DNA of 64,000 nucleotides, from positions 51,117,322 through 51,181,321 of the forward strand of contig CM053269.1 of the NCBI GenBank assembly GCA_028583415.1. Reading direction: 5' to 3'. The translations under genes and the position numbers were made by a program. The DNA comes from Protea cynaroides (lineage: Eukaryota; Streptophyta; Magnoliopsida; Proteales; Proteaceae). Positions 1 to 11,800 of this stretch are shown piece by piece (positions within the stretch are counted from its first letter, which is position 1; each line of letters opens with the position of its first letter). The notes below the pieces were generated by a model, which saw only the letters and a list, made by a program, of their open reading frames with translations, was not told the DNA's origin and made no database searches.

Positions 1-281
1 CATCATTCTTGTCAAGAAAGTGTCAATTAATGGAAGACAATCATTCTCCATCAGAAACCTTGTTTGTTGCTTAAAACTTTCTAATCAACAAACACAATGA
101 CTGATAGCCGTTTACTCACATCGCTATCAACTTGTGATGTCCCTTTCAGTGCATGTTTTGTTAGAAATACTAGATTGATGTGATTAATTAATCAACATGA
201 CCTTAATTGTAACAAGGGATTTGTATTTGAATCCATATCCTTTGTGGGGAAGATGATTTTTACAACACTCCATTGATCTTA

Positions 282-284
282 TCT

Positions 285-365
<81 letters not shown>
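282..365. repeat. (TC)n microsatellite running into (TA)n
   Basis: A nearly perfect dinucleotide CT run of about 75 bases is followed by a short TA run. It lies in gene-free sequence. Confidence 0.95.
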
Positions 366-367
<2 letters not shown>

Positions 368-403
368 GATTAAATTTAGCAACAAATATTTGCTTACTAT
401 TAA

Positions 404-587
404 TATTTTTTTGGGTTAACGATGGGTATTCAGACTTTTGACTTGACTAATCCCATAGTACGAAAGAAAGAACACTTAACATCCCCATGTAAGTAGTCTC
501 AAGACAGTATGAGGATTTGAACTCAATACCTTTCGCTTCTTGATTTGTAAACTCCTTGCCAAGTGAGAATGTGAGATACCCCCTTGG
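404..587 (-). mobile_element. tRNA-derived SINE remnant
   Basis: Read on the minus strand, the unit starts with CCAAGGGGGTATCTCA. It contains a B-box-like GTATTGAGTTCAAATCC and ends with AATACCCATCG...CCC followed by an A-run. The same order of blocks is seen in the better copy at 26791-27055. It is a decayed copy, so the ends are approximate. Confidence 0.55.
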
Positions 588-1059
588 TTTAGGTTACTAC
601 AAATATATAAATCGTGAAGATGGACCAACCTAAAACAAAAAACAACCAAAGCCTCTTCCATAATGGGTTCGATTGCTGAAAGGCCCACATATTAGTTTAC
701 ACTTTAAAACAATTATTTGGAAAACCCATTACACATTGCGTTGATCAACTCCCATATTGAGCTCCATCCAAACATCTCTTGAGTCAAAATCCTTCCAATA
801 GTGACCTAAGCATAAGACAATGTTTGTGGTAAACTCACAACATGTGAAAACAACTAAGCTTTTTATTTTTAGTGATTAAAAGAAAAGGATAAAGGGAAAA
901 AAAGGAGATCTAAGTATATACTTGGTCGATTCCAAAATCAGTGTTTTGGAATCAGCATTAATAGGAATCAAGGATTCGAAATGGTCGAATCTCCTGATTC
1001 TGAAATTCAAAATTTCAAACCATGCTTCTATAGGATTCTAGAAGTTGGCCTATGAAATC

Positions 1060-1258
1060 GAATTCAAATCGTCTACTCCCAAGGGTTTGGGAGGAGATTC
1101 GGTTCCCACCAGCCGATGCCAGACATGTGGGCGTCGGCTGGATCCGAGCTGGTGCATAAGCCAACACCCTCTGTTAGCTCACCTTACCGGCTCAAATGGA
1201 GGGTTCAGATCCAGCGAACACCCACATGTCTGGCATCAGCTAGTGGGAACCGCATCTC
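1060..1258. mobile_element. Mutator-type MITE with perfect 9-bp TSD
   Basis: The element is flanked by a perfect 9-bp direct repeat TATGAAATC (1051-1059 and 1259-1267). It contains a long inverted repeat of roughly 45 bp: the left arm around CGGTTCCCACCAGCCGATGC is answered on the right by its complement with a few mismatches. It would fold into a hairpin. A 9-bp TSD is characteristic of Mutator-like elements. No coding capacity. Confidence 0.8.
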
Positions 1259-1477
1259 TATGAAATCTGATTCTTTGATGCTGAGAGCCTATTTTATTGC
1301 AATTTGGAGACTGTCAGCCCCTAAACCCAGCTTTCCCAGGTTGCCTATTAAGAAGTCCAGTTTGGATCCCAGAAATGTCATCGGGCAGAATAATCCAAAG
1401 CCCAAAGTCAAAAGCCCAAAGTCCAAAGCCCACACAAGTATCTTGCATGACCCATCTATTCTTTTTATGGTAGCTTA

Positions 1478-1880
1478 GGTTCTCTTTGGTATGTATTATA
1501 AAAATAATTAAATAATATATTGTGATATATGTTGTTGTTTGGTATGAATTATGACATTTATTTATGTTTAAAATAAATTAATATAATATAAAATCTATAC
1601 AAGCTGTCTTTGGTATTATTATAGAATTAATTATATAATACACTATGACATAAGTAGTTGTTTGGTATGATTTATGGCACGTATTTATTTAAAATAAATT
1701 GATATAATCTAAAATCCACAAATAGGTTAGAAGGTGCTTATCATTATTGTGATAATCTATTATTACTTCCTTATATCTAGTGGTATTACACAGTTATTAT
1801 TTATGACTCATAATTTATTCTCATAAATGATTTATCAAAAATAACTCATAACATAAATATTAACTATGTCAAAGAGAGCC
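1478..1880. mobile_element. Tourist-like MITE (GGYTCTCTTTGG ends)
   Basis: The left end GGTTCTCTTTGG and right end CAAAGAGAGCC are inverted repeats. The interior is AT-rich with palindromic halves. TTA precedes the left end and TAG follows the right, a degraded 3-bp TSD. Related copies are at 37718-37960 and 46623-48508. The TTA target and end sequence fit PIF/Harbinger Tourist-type MITEs. Confidence 0.7.
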
Positions 1881-3550
1881 TAGATTAGTAGGTGTTTATT
1901 ATTATTGTGATAATCTATTATTATTTTTTTATATCTAGTGATACTTCAATTGCACAATTATAATTAAAAAAAAAATCTCCATTTGTTTTTGTAAAACTGA
2001 TTTCAAGTATCCCTTCCATCCCTTTTACTTGGCACAAGCTAAAAGAAAATGACAACTTGATTGCTTCTATTATCCAAACATGACTTCAAAATGTTCAAAA
2101 TGTGAAATAAATTATTAGGTTACTGTTCTTTTTATTAACTATCTATTACGTTTACGTTTACGTTTACTAATGTTGATACAAATTGTAGGTAGGCCAGGCC
2201 TCTAGGCTCTTATTTTTCTTTTTATTTATATTTGGAGTCTTCGACAAGTAAAATTGGGGCGCTCATAGCAATGTATGTTTATGCACGCTAAATGATCCTC
2301 AGCCATTGGATCTGAACACTGTCCTAGGGGAGAAGATCCAAACCGGAAATAGATGGGGGTTTGAACTTTGAAATCATCATCTTTCCTCATTTCCATTTCA
2401 TTATTCTATTAGAGATGATTCTTGGTATATCCATTATCACCTCTAGAAAGGAATTATCCATTAAAATAAAATAGCATTTCTTAGAAGGTACGCCAAATGC
2501 GTTGTTAATGGAGGGATTGCATGTAGAGGGCATATTTGACTTTTAGATTCCTTTTTATTTAATTCCAGGGCCCACCATCTACTAAAAAAACTATATTTTT
2601 TGGGCTTTTTAAGATCAGTCTAGTGGTGGGTTTAGGGCTGTAAGGATGGTCCAACAAGTCCAAGCTCGCGTGAGGCCTGTCTGAAAATTTCATAGCTTGG
2701 TTTGGGCTTTTCAGCATGCAAGCTAGGTTAGGATTGCAAAATCCAAAATTGAAATTAAGCCAGACTTGGTTAAGGTTTAGCCCTTGAGTTGAGACTGGCC
2801 CGAAAACCAAACCATTAAGAAAAGTTCAATTTCAGTCCAGTTCTGTTTTTGGTTTTATCGAGCTGACTTGATGGGTTCCTATTAGTTCAGTTACCTCTAT
2901 GTAAAGTCCGTAAAATGTTAGCTTAATGGACTCTAGTCCATCATTAGGTTGGTTCGGTTTCAGTCTATTGTATCAATTTGGTGTGAGTTTATCAACTGGT
3001 CCAGCCTAGTTTTATTTTTTCATAAGTCTCTAAAAACACAGCCGTTAAGGTTTCAGTCTGAACTAAATCAGACTGGTTGGTTCGTTTTTCGTTCAGTTTG
3101 GGTTCAATTTTCACACCCATTTATGATAAAAGTCCTTTTGTGCCCATTCAAATATTTGGAGAGATACTAATTGGATAGGAGGCCGTGGGCCGTAGGCCCA
3201 CTTTCCTTTTGGGCCACCAAAAAAAAACTTCAATGAGAATCTGAAGGGGTATTTGTGTAAAACTACAAGGATTTGACTTTTACATTTAAGAAAGTTGTCT
3301 CCCGTTGGAAACCGTAAACGTTAACAGGACCTTTTTCCCTCCTTCCTAGTTCATTTCCTTTTCTACCCCTCTGTGAACCTGTCGTTGTCTTTTGGGTTCG
3401 AAATCTCGATTTTTTTAACCAGCAAATGGGAAACAGGAAAAAAACCTAACTGCTGCAAATCACATGCTTCTTGTTCTGCTATATTGAATCTGCCAAAAAA
3501 GTATTTTTAATTCTTTTTCTTTTTCAGTTCTCGAATTAGTCGTGGTATCT
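1881..3550. other. gene-free stretch upstream of the Josephin gene
   Basis: AT-rich sequence with no recognisable gene. At 2600-3120 there is a degenerate block with GGTTTGGGCTT / GGTTCGGTTT motifs ending in TTTCACACCC, resembling decayed hAT-like elements elsewhere in the window. The last 300 bases hold the promoter and 5' UTR of the Josephin gene, but no convincing TATA box was assigned. Confidence 0.5.
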
Positions 3551-5011
3551 ATGGAGGAGGAGACGAAGATCTATCATGAGAAACAGAGATTGCAGTTCTG
3601 CCTCTTGCATGCCCTTAACAACCTCTTTCAGGTATATCACTCTTCTTCTTATTTCTCTGTATATATTTTAGTCTTAACTTTTCTAGTTTTGCGCCTCCAT
3701 TTCGATTATGAATAATTTGCCCTTATCTTCTTCTGCCACCCAAGATGATTCACAAGGATTTTAATTTGATGTAGTTGAACTCTATCTGCTGAAATTTCTG
3801 TTTTAGTTATGACTTGTACTGTGTTATCTCTTGAATTTATGATCTATTATCTCCGTTATATTTTTTATTTATTTTTTTTATTTTTTTAAGTTAATGTTAT
3901 CGTTTGATATTCTTTGCGAATCCCTTTACTTATCTTCTTCTCCCATCCAAGATGATTCACACGGACTTCAGTTTGATGTAGTTGAACTCTATCTGCTGAA
4001 ATTTCTGTTTTAATTATGACTTGTACTGTGTTATCTCTTGACTTATGATCTATTATCTCCGTTATTTTTAGTTAATTATCGTTTGATATTCTTTGTGAAT
4101 CCCTTTGCTTATCTTCTTCTGCCACCCAAGATGATTTACAAGGACTTCAATTTGATGTAGTTGAACTCTATCTGCTGAAATTTCTGTTTTAGTTATGACT
4201 TGTACTGTGTTATCTCTTGAATTTATGATCTATTATCTCCGTTGTTTTTAGTTAATGTTATGGTTTGATATTCTTTGCGAATCCCTTTGCTTATCTTCTT
4301 CTCCCATCCAAGATGATTCACAAGAACTTCAGTTTGATGTAGTTGAACTCTATCTGCTGAAATTTCTGTTTTAGTTATGACTTGTACTGTGTTATCTCTT
4401 GAATTTATGATCTATTATCTCCGTTATTTTTAGTTAATGTTATCATTTGATATTCTTTGCGAATCCCTTTGCTCCAATGATGTATATAATTAGATTTATG
4501 TCTTGAAAGTTTATTTTTTTTTTACAAAAAAGTCTTTGTAGTTCAGGAAAAGGATGTATTCACTCGAGCGGACTTAAACGCCATTTCCGACAAGCTCGTC
4601 CTTAACGACCCAAGCAAGGAGCATTGGACTCCCCTCTCTGTAGTCTTCAAGCCGCATCATAACGCAATCAGTGGAAACTACGATGTAAACGTACTAATTG
4701 CAGCTCTAGAGGGGAAAGGGAAGGAGGTTGTTTGGCACGATCGTCGTAATGGAGTATCTTCGATTGACCTCACTGGGACTGAATATGCTTTAATGGGTAT
4801 CGTGCTTAACATTCCTGTCAGGAGGTTCAGTGGGCTTTGGAGAGGTAGGCATTGGGTTACGTTGCGAAGGTTGGGTGATATTTGGTATAACTTGGATAGC
4901 GATCTTATTTCTCCGCAGCCATTCAAAAGCTCAGAAGAGGTGAAGGAATTCTTGGATAACATTATCAGTGGAGGTGGGGAAGTATTGCTAGTCTTGCACC
5001 GCACACAGTGA
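3551..5011 (+). CDS. Josephin-like protein (MJD-type cysteine deubiquitinase), two exons
   Basis: Exons are 3551-3631 and 4547-5011, joined across a GT/AG intron, giving 181 aa, the usual size of plant Josephin-like proteins. Exon 1 carries the catalytic-cysteine motif QRLQFCLLHALNNLFQ (Cys17). Exon 2 carries the catalytic histidine in GRHWVTL (His129) and the third-residue region IWYNLDSD (Asn142). All three catalytic positions known from ataxin-3/Josephin proteases are therefore present. The family removes ubiquitin from proteins. The product has no signal peptide or membrane segment and is probably cytosolic or nuclear. There is no ubiquitin-interacting motif, so it is the short JOSD-like form. 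The start is the first ATG before the motif; its context is weak (T at -3, G at +4). The stop codon lies 20 nt before the next gene's ATG on the same strand, which is very unusual in a plant nuclear genome. Confidence 0.93.
3709..4474 (+). repeat. four tandem ~180-bp repeats inside the Josephin intron
   Basis: The phrase GATGTAGTTGAACTCTATCT recurs at about 3769, 3975, 4154 and 4335, within a repeating unit of about 180 bp that also contains ACTTGTACTGTGTTATCTC. The first spacing is longer (about 206) because of an inserted T-rich run. A partial fifth unit ends near 4474. The array makes up most of the 915-bp intron, and the copies differ by only a few bases. Confidence 0.9.
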
Positions 5012-5031
5012 CTTTGATTTGCATCAAGCTC

Positions 5032-5646
5032 ATGGAATTCTTGAAGAATCTGAGAAGAGTTTGTTTATTGAAGTGTTCTATTTCCTTTGTGTTTGTAGTT
5101 GTCTCTGTTTCATGCCTGTTAGTTGTGGCTGTTTCAGTGCTTAGGCTTCCCGAGGTGTCATGGGGAAGCAATGCTTTGGTGTCTTATGGGGCTTTGAGAT
5201 TGAGGAAGGTTTCTGAGGAGAATAGCTTGGGAGAGCTAGGAAAGATGATGGTCAAGATGTTACCTGATGATCTTGCTTTCACCATTTTCCTCCCTTCGGA
5301 GAAAGCTTTCGAACGCTGTGTCAATCTGTCTGCCTACTATAGTTTGGGGGAACAGAGTGTGAATGATACTTATGCCACACTTACCCGGATATTGGGATTT
5401 TCAACTGTTTCCCGTGGTCTCCCTTCAGTTGCAATGCCTTTGGGTAAGGAAGTCTCCTTGGAATCCATAGCTGGATTCAAATTATACATTTCAAGAGACT
5501 CCAAGGGGAAGCTTGTTGTTAACAGGGTCTCATCATATCGGGTTGATCTGAGGAAAGGAGAGATTATTATACATATCATGAATGGGGTGATCATGGATGC
5601 CGAGTTCGAACAGTCGGTCCAGCCTGACTATGGAGGTGAAAACTGA
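5032..5646 (+). CDS. FAS1 (fasciclin) domain protein with N-terminal membrane anchor
   Basis: Single exon, 204 aa. Residues 17-37 form a strongly hydrophobic segment after a short basic stretch, consistent with a signal anchor. A single FAS1 domain covers roughly residues 65-190, with the H1-like motif TIFLPSEKAF (84-93) and an H2-like IHIMNGVIM (180-188). Two N-glycosylation sequons, NLS (98) and NDT (111), suggest a lumenal or extracellular domain. There is no proline-rich arabinogalactan region and no C-terminal GPI signal, so it is not a classical fasciclin-like arabinogalactan protein. FAS1 domains generally mediate cell adhesion or matrix contact; a specific role cannot be given. The ATG at 5032 was chosen because the in-frame extension to 5008 would begin at GTG. 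It is in a different frame from the Josephin gene, so simple readthrough cannot fuse the two proteins. Confidence 0.88.
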   Translation: MEFLKNLRRVCLLKCSISFVFVVVSVSCLLVVAVSVLRLPEVSWGSNALVSYGALRLRKVSEENSLGELGKMMVKMLPDDLAFTIFLPSEKAFERCVNLSAYYSLGEQSVNDTYATLTRILGFSTVSRGLPSVAMPLGKEVSLESIAGFKLYISRDSKGKLVVNRVSSYRVDLRKGEIIIHIMNGVIMDAEFEQSVQPDYGGEN

Positions 5647-7671
5647 ATAGATTTATCTGGAAGCTATCCTCTTGGATGATTTCATTTGCAATATACAAGA
5701 TTGAGCTGAACTTATCTGAGTTATTGCCCTGTGGCCCGACCCCTAGCCCTGTTGTAAGTTTTTGACACATACAAGTGATTTTTGAAACAAATTTTAGAGA
5801 GATTGCATTTCTGTTGGTTCTTGTATCCTTCTCTTTATCATATAATATCAGTGTCATTGGCCAAAAGATGCTCAACACCATTCGAGCCATTCTCAGACCA
5901 AGCAACAGGTTCAAGGTATCGATGCCAAAATCGATGCGATACTGATATGGATGGTTGTACAGACAATTGGTTTCAGACAAGTGGTCGATACCCTTTAGAA
6001 AATAATAAAAATACTAAAATATCGATTTCAGCCGATGCTAAAACCGATACCAGTCAACTGGTACGGCTGATCTGATACCGATTACTAAAACTATGTTATA
6101 GGGTCTCCTTGAATGCAATTTTGTTCCCCCATGGTAGCAATACTTGCTCCAGCTGGTGGGTTCTTTGGCCTTCGACCACCCTTAATCAGCAACCAATCAT
6201 CAAAAGTTAATGTCTGGCCCACTCCCTCTAAATGTTGGGAAGCACTGCCAACCAGCAACCTTACTTCTAACTCTGATTTTGCCTCTCGTACTAACTTTTC
6301 ACAGGTGCTGTTGACATGGTGCTAATACTAGACCAGTCTCCAAGAAGCCTAAAGGAAAGAAAACTAACAAGCTCCACTGCTAAAAGCTCCCTTGCTGCAG
6401 CCATTTACCAATTCTTCATACACTAAATACTATACCTGTTATAATCCTTCGGGTTAACACCACTGTTACTGTCATTTTCCTTCAGATCTGCAACTTTATG
6501 ATGCTGGAGTCATTACCTTGCAAAGCCAGCCAGACACATGATTCATTTTCTGTTGATCTGTAGATATGGTTATCAGTTTACACCAAAATGTGGTTGCACC
6601 AAATTTTTAGCAGCTGAATGGGGTAGGATGCCCATCCCCTGTGCCTGTCATGCTTAGTTCTTCTATTCATTACCTGGGCTAAAAAAAAAACTGTTGCATC
6701 AGTTTCTTGACAGAGCCATACATGTTTTGGCAAGCCATCTGCTTGGATGTGCCAATTTAGTTGCTACATTTTCCAAAACCAAAAGTACACTGGCTGTGAT
6801 AATCTTGGTCTATTCTCATCCATTATTCCCCGACTTGCTGTTGGTGAAATTTATACGCTGGAAAATTAGATGAGCCTATGTTTTGTCCATTGGCTCCGTT
6901 TTTCGTGTTCCATCAGTGTCTGCAAGTCCCAGGGAATAGTGAAACTTTGAGGCCTCCCCCAGCCATGCTGTTAGTGAAATTTTGGCTTTTTAATTGACAA
7001 GATACAGGCAAAATTGGTGGGATGGAAGGCAAAGCTCATCTCTCTTGGCGGCTAGTTGACACTCCTCAAGCATATCGTGATTGATTTCTTGAAGAAAGAA
7101 AAGACTATAGGACAATTTACACAAAAAAAAAAACTATAAGACTCAAGCGCCACCTCAAACTTCCTTGTTCTGATCTTGCCTCAAAGGCTGCTCTTTGGGG
7201 GGGGGGGGGGGGGGGGGGTGGTTGCTGACCTTTAAGACATCTTCAATAGCCTCTAGCTACAGAATTCAAGTTTGTTCCTTGGGGACGGTGGTTGGTATAT
7301 TCCTTTCCAATTCGTGGAGGTTATCCTTCCTTGCCCTTTGCCCCTCCCTCCCTCCAAGAAAAAAAAAAAAAAAACAATATGTAGGATAACTTGACTTTTC
7401 ATTGTTTATTTCAACTGCTATCTGAATCACCCAATTTGAAGGCCTTGAAACAGCTCACAAATGATAAGTTTATGTACCCATTCTGAGTATACAACAATGA
7501 ATATAATCATGCAACTACCATCCAAGGACAATAAACATAAAACAACCAACAGCCCAACTACCATCCAAGGACAATAAACATAAAACAACCAACAGCCCAA
7601 TCATTCTTAAGGGGCTTTGTTCTAGACAATAAACTTTGTACAGTCAGCTTTTGGCCCAGGAGAACCAAGCA
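5647..7671. other. intergenic region between the convergent FAS1 and SQD2-like genes
   Basis: No gene recognised. It should contain the 3' UTRs of both neighbours. Near 5920-6085 there is a small degenerate block with GATACCG/CGGTATC words, probably an old repeat. A G homopolymer lies at about 7196-7218 and an A-run at about 7360-7374. Confidence 0.5.
7512..7600. repeat. perfect 43-bp direct duplication in the SQD2-like 3' flank
   Basis: A 43-bp unit starting CAACTACCATCCAAGGACAA at 7512 is repeated exactly at 7555. It lies about 70-160 bases past the stop codon of the minus-strand glycosyltransferase, so it is probably transcribed in its 3' UTR. Confidence 0.9.
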
Positions 7672-8835
7672 TCATTCATAGTTAACTTCTGGTGAGTGAA
7701 AAATTCGTCTCGCCAACCATTGTATCGGTCTCAGTAGGTGTGCTCTATTCTTTCGCCAAAACCAAATTGCAGCATTGTAATTCTCGTTCCTTATTATATG
7801 GGTGGCTGCTCTCCAATCATACTTCTCCATCTCTTCACGTGCAGCTTTTCCAATGGTTTCTCTCAACTCTTGGCTGGATAATAGAGGTTTCAATTTGTTC
7901 AAGCAGTCTTCAAGATCTCCTGGATTAAAAAGGAAGCTTGTTTTCCCCTCCTGATCAGCAGGAATTATGTCGGGGATACCCCCAGCCCGAGCTGCCACCA
8001 CTGGAATCCCTGATGACATGGCCTCTGAGACAACTTGTCCAAGAGTCTCTGATTCAGAAGGCATCACAAACACATCTCCACTAGCATATGCCTGGGAGAG
8101 TTCCTCTCCTATTAACATCCCAGTGAATACTACAGGCATGCCAGAGAACAAGTTTTCGAGTTTCCCCCTGCCACAGCAGCAAAAGAAAAAGATTTGTGTG
8201 AATCGGAGGTGAGAAGGAATGTTTTAAGGGTTACACGAGACATCTTTTTTAAAGCTTCTTGAACTTTGTTTGCAAGAATGATAGAAAGTCAAAGGCCTTG
8301 AGAGAATTTATCCACCATTTTTAATTAGCAGAAAGCTGTTTTATCATTCAAGGCTTATTTTGGTCAAATAAACTTCTGATGGATTCTGGTTTGTAGCAAA
8401 GGATGAAGTGTCTACGGCTTATCAATTTTAACATGAGTAGTTGAGAGGCCGAATAGCATACCTATAAGGTCCATCTCCTATAAAAGCAATCCGCACATCC
8501 GGAAGCCTATCCATGACCCTGTTCCAGATAACAAAGTTGGCAACTGAAATCAGCTGATACTACAACTACTGACTCCATAGAAAACAGAGAATAGACATAT
8601 AAAGAGAGAAGAAAAGGAATTCCCAGGTAGACTCAATTGAATCAGGATAAATAAAAATAAAAAATCCAATTGATAAAAAGCCTTAAATCAGCTTCTAAAG
8701 AAATTGTGTAATGACAACGTTTTCAGATTGGAAAATGTGATCATCCAAATAGCTGACTTTAAACCAAGCATCTTTGAAGTTAAAAAAACCCTTTTTGAGC
8801 TATAACAAACTTGTGCATTGATTTTGGATTCTCTT

Positions 8836-8884
<49 letters not shown>

Positions 8885-11800
8885 AACATGGTTGGACAGA
8901 TCAGTTTCACTTGTGTAAGTAAATGATTTTCACTTTATAGGAACATTACCAAAACCATAGAAGCCAACAAACAATGGGGCTGTCATATATCTGGGAACAA
9001 AGTCAATAGCCAAAGGAAAATAATCTGACCATTCAAAATGAAAATAAACCAACCTCTTTAGAAAATCCAAGCTCTTCTCAACTCCTAGCCGTCCAACATG
9101 GATTATCAGTGGTTTCTCAGGTTCTCCATTGCTAGTTAAACATGAGAGGGAAGGAGGCTTTAGAGGCAGTCCTTTCTGGGAATTGGTGTAAATGGAAACA
9201 CAAGGCAAGTACAATACCTTAGCCTAACACGCATATCGTAGTTACGGAAGCGAGGATGAAAGCTTTCAGAATCAACACCTTTATTCCAGAGTCGTATCTT
9301 ATTAGCTGGAGAAAGGGACCAAAGAAATATGTGAGCAAACAGGGAAAACACAAATAAGCAAGGAGAACAGGTTATAAGTAGATAGATGAGAGAAAGCGTG
9401 CAGTAGAGAGATCCATTTAATATTTCACAATGTGAAGAAAAATATCGAAAACCTTAACTGGAAATAGGCAAATGAGCAAACTTTATTCTCCAATAAGAGA
9501 AGCAGTTTGAGAAATAATGACATAACAAGGACTAAAAAACATTATAAATCATCCCAGATTTTGTAATACATTGGATAGATATGTTTGCATGTTGGAATTA
9601 AAAAGGCAAAAGATTTGGATTAAGAATGATGTATAAAAGATCTGATAAGTCGGAGGATCTTGTTAATATATATCATTATCTTTATTAGTATACATCAATA
9701 ATTGAATGCTGTTAGTAGTTAAAATAAAAAAAGAAGGGTTAAAGATTTGTATTATTTTTTGACAAGCAGGAGCAAATTTATTTATTTTTTTTTTTTTTTG
9801 GGGGGGGGGGAGATAGATATGCCTTAAGGAGAGTTGAACTCATGACCTCTTAATTGTGAGATGTTGGTCTTTGCCAACTGAGCTAACCCCCTTGGGAGCA
9901 ACTGGAGTTTGAATAATGTAATTGCATAGAAGTCAGATTAAATTATATTGCGAAGATAAAAATGGAAAAATAATTAAAACAAGTCCTAGGAAATCCTGGG
10001 CACAAAATAATAATGTCATTCTGTACAAGAAACATCACTAGGAAATAGGAATAGGATGCCATATTGACCTGCTGTTACCCGAGCAGCTTGAAGATCCCTC
10101 GCAATGGCAGCAGAAGGTACTAGAGTAAGATCAGCAGCTCTGTGAAGAAATTCTGACAAAACCACAAAGGTTTAGGAGCCAACCAATATGAATATCAAGG
10201 ATGCATATTCAAACAGGGGAAAAACATACTTATAACTAACCACATGGGTTTCACCAACCAACTAAAGGTGTATCTTGGAATATATCTGCAGGCACCAGAG
10301 CAATAATCAGTTAATGCTCTAGAAAATGCCAAAACATTGATCAAATTGAAATATCAATAAATCAAGACTCAATCAAAACTTGGAAAAAATGACTTCATAA
10401 GGATAATATACAGGCCATAGAAGGTTGTCAGCACTAAAATACAACAAATAAAAAGAACCAGTGGCTCAACTTTAGGGAGCAATAGCATTTAGAGAGTGTC
10501 AAAGGTGTGAGCCCACACGACCAATACATTGTCTGGGGTCCCACTAATTTAATATCACTGACTTTAGGTTCAAAGGAACAAGTCGAATGGGAGCAGATAT
10601 GGGGTTAGGCTAATAGAAATTCTTTAGTGAAGGGCTTGGTCCATATAAATCAGTCTATGGACCACGCTTGGACTTTGATGGCCTGGCCCAACTCAAGCCC
10701 ATGTGAAACAATAGTAAGAAATTTATCACAAAGGATCAAAGACTCACACTGGGACATGAGTGTGATATGACATCACAATAGGCACACCAAGTAGTTTCGC
10801 TATGATCAGAGCTCCAAATACCTGTGAGAATTGGCATTATATCATCAATGGAAAATAAACAGAATTTTATTTTCTATTTTTGGTAATCAACAAGTTTACT
10901 AGAAAATCAAATAAACACCTACCATTATTCCAGGTGACGATGCATGTATTATGTCAGGTTTGAACTTGGCGACCTCTGAGATTATTCTAGGGCTGAGTGC
11001 TAGTGAAAGGGGCACCTTTTGATACCAGGGGAAGGGGAAGCTGCAAAAGATTTGAGAGCTGTTAGGAAGAAGACAGAAGAAAAAACTAAATGAAGAACCA
11101 CAAAATGGCGACATAAACCACCAAATTGAAGTCATCACATGAAATAAAAATAAGCAGTGCAGCTAGTGAGTTCAAAAATTGAAAATCAAAATGATTTTAA
11201 TGCATCAGTTAACTTAACATATCAACATGAACTGACTTGAAAGCGCCATTAGGAAGGATGCCAAGGCACAATAAATGAGCTGGCACATTACATAACTTAT
11301 TTTTTTCAGTACAATGGCTAAACATACCCCTTCTTAAAGGGGAAAGGAAAAAAAATGCTAAGAGTACTGAATTGAATTTGGACATAGACACTATAATACA
11401 ACTCTATTTGCATTTCAAGTTTATAAGTGCCAACCCAAAACCCTCCAAATAAAAAAAAAAAAAATTGAGTCAGTTAAGTAACATGATTTATTGAATATAA
11501 TACCATACTCTATGAAATAGGGAAATCTAAAGGAAAATTAGGTTAGCTCCAAGAATAGGATTGTTTCATATTTCTGTAATGAAAATCATAATATTCTACT
11601 TAGAATTATTTACCAAATATAAAATAAAAAAGGGAAAATGAAATATTTGACAAAGTCAAGGCTGAGTAAGCGGTTCAAGCAAGCTTCACTTGAAAAGAAT
11701 CTGCTATATTTTCCATCCTAGTTGTTAAAATGATGCTAAAATTAAGATGGGAGAAGATTACATAAAGAGTGAACTTTAAGCCAAAAGAAGAAACACATGG

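Noticed and set aside
5008..5031. FAS1 gene start at GTG 5008, overlapping the Josephin stop
   Set aside because: GTG is not a usual start in nuclear genes; the ATG at 5032 gives a proper N-terminal anchor segment.
9780..9896. Possible tRNA gene (TTAGCTCAGTTGG and GTTCAACTC)
   Set aside because: The boxes are present but the arms do not pair and the flanks continue as a SINE body; similar copies elsewhere show the same.
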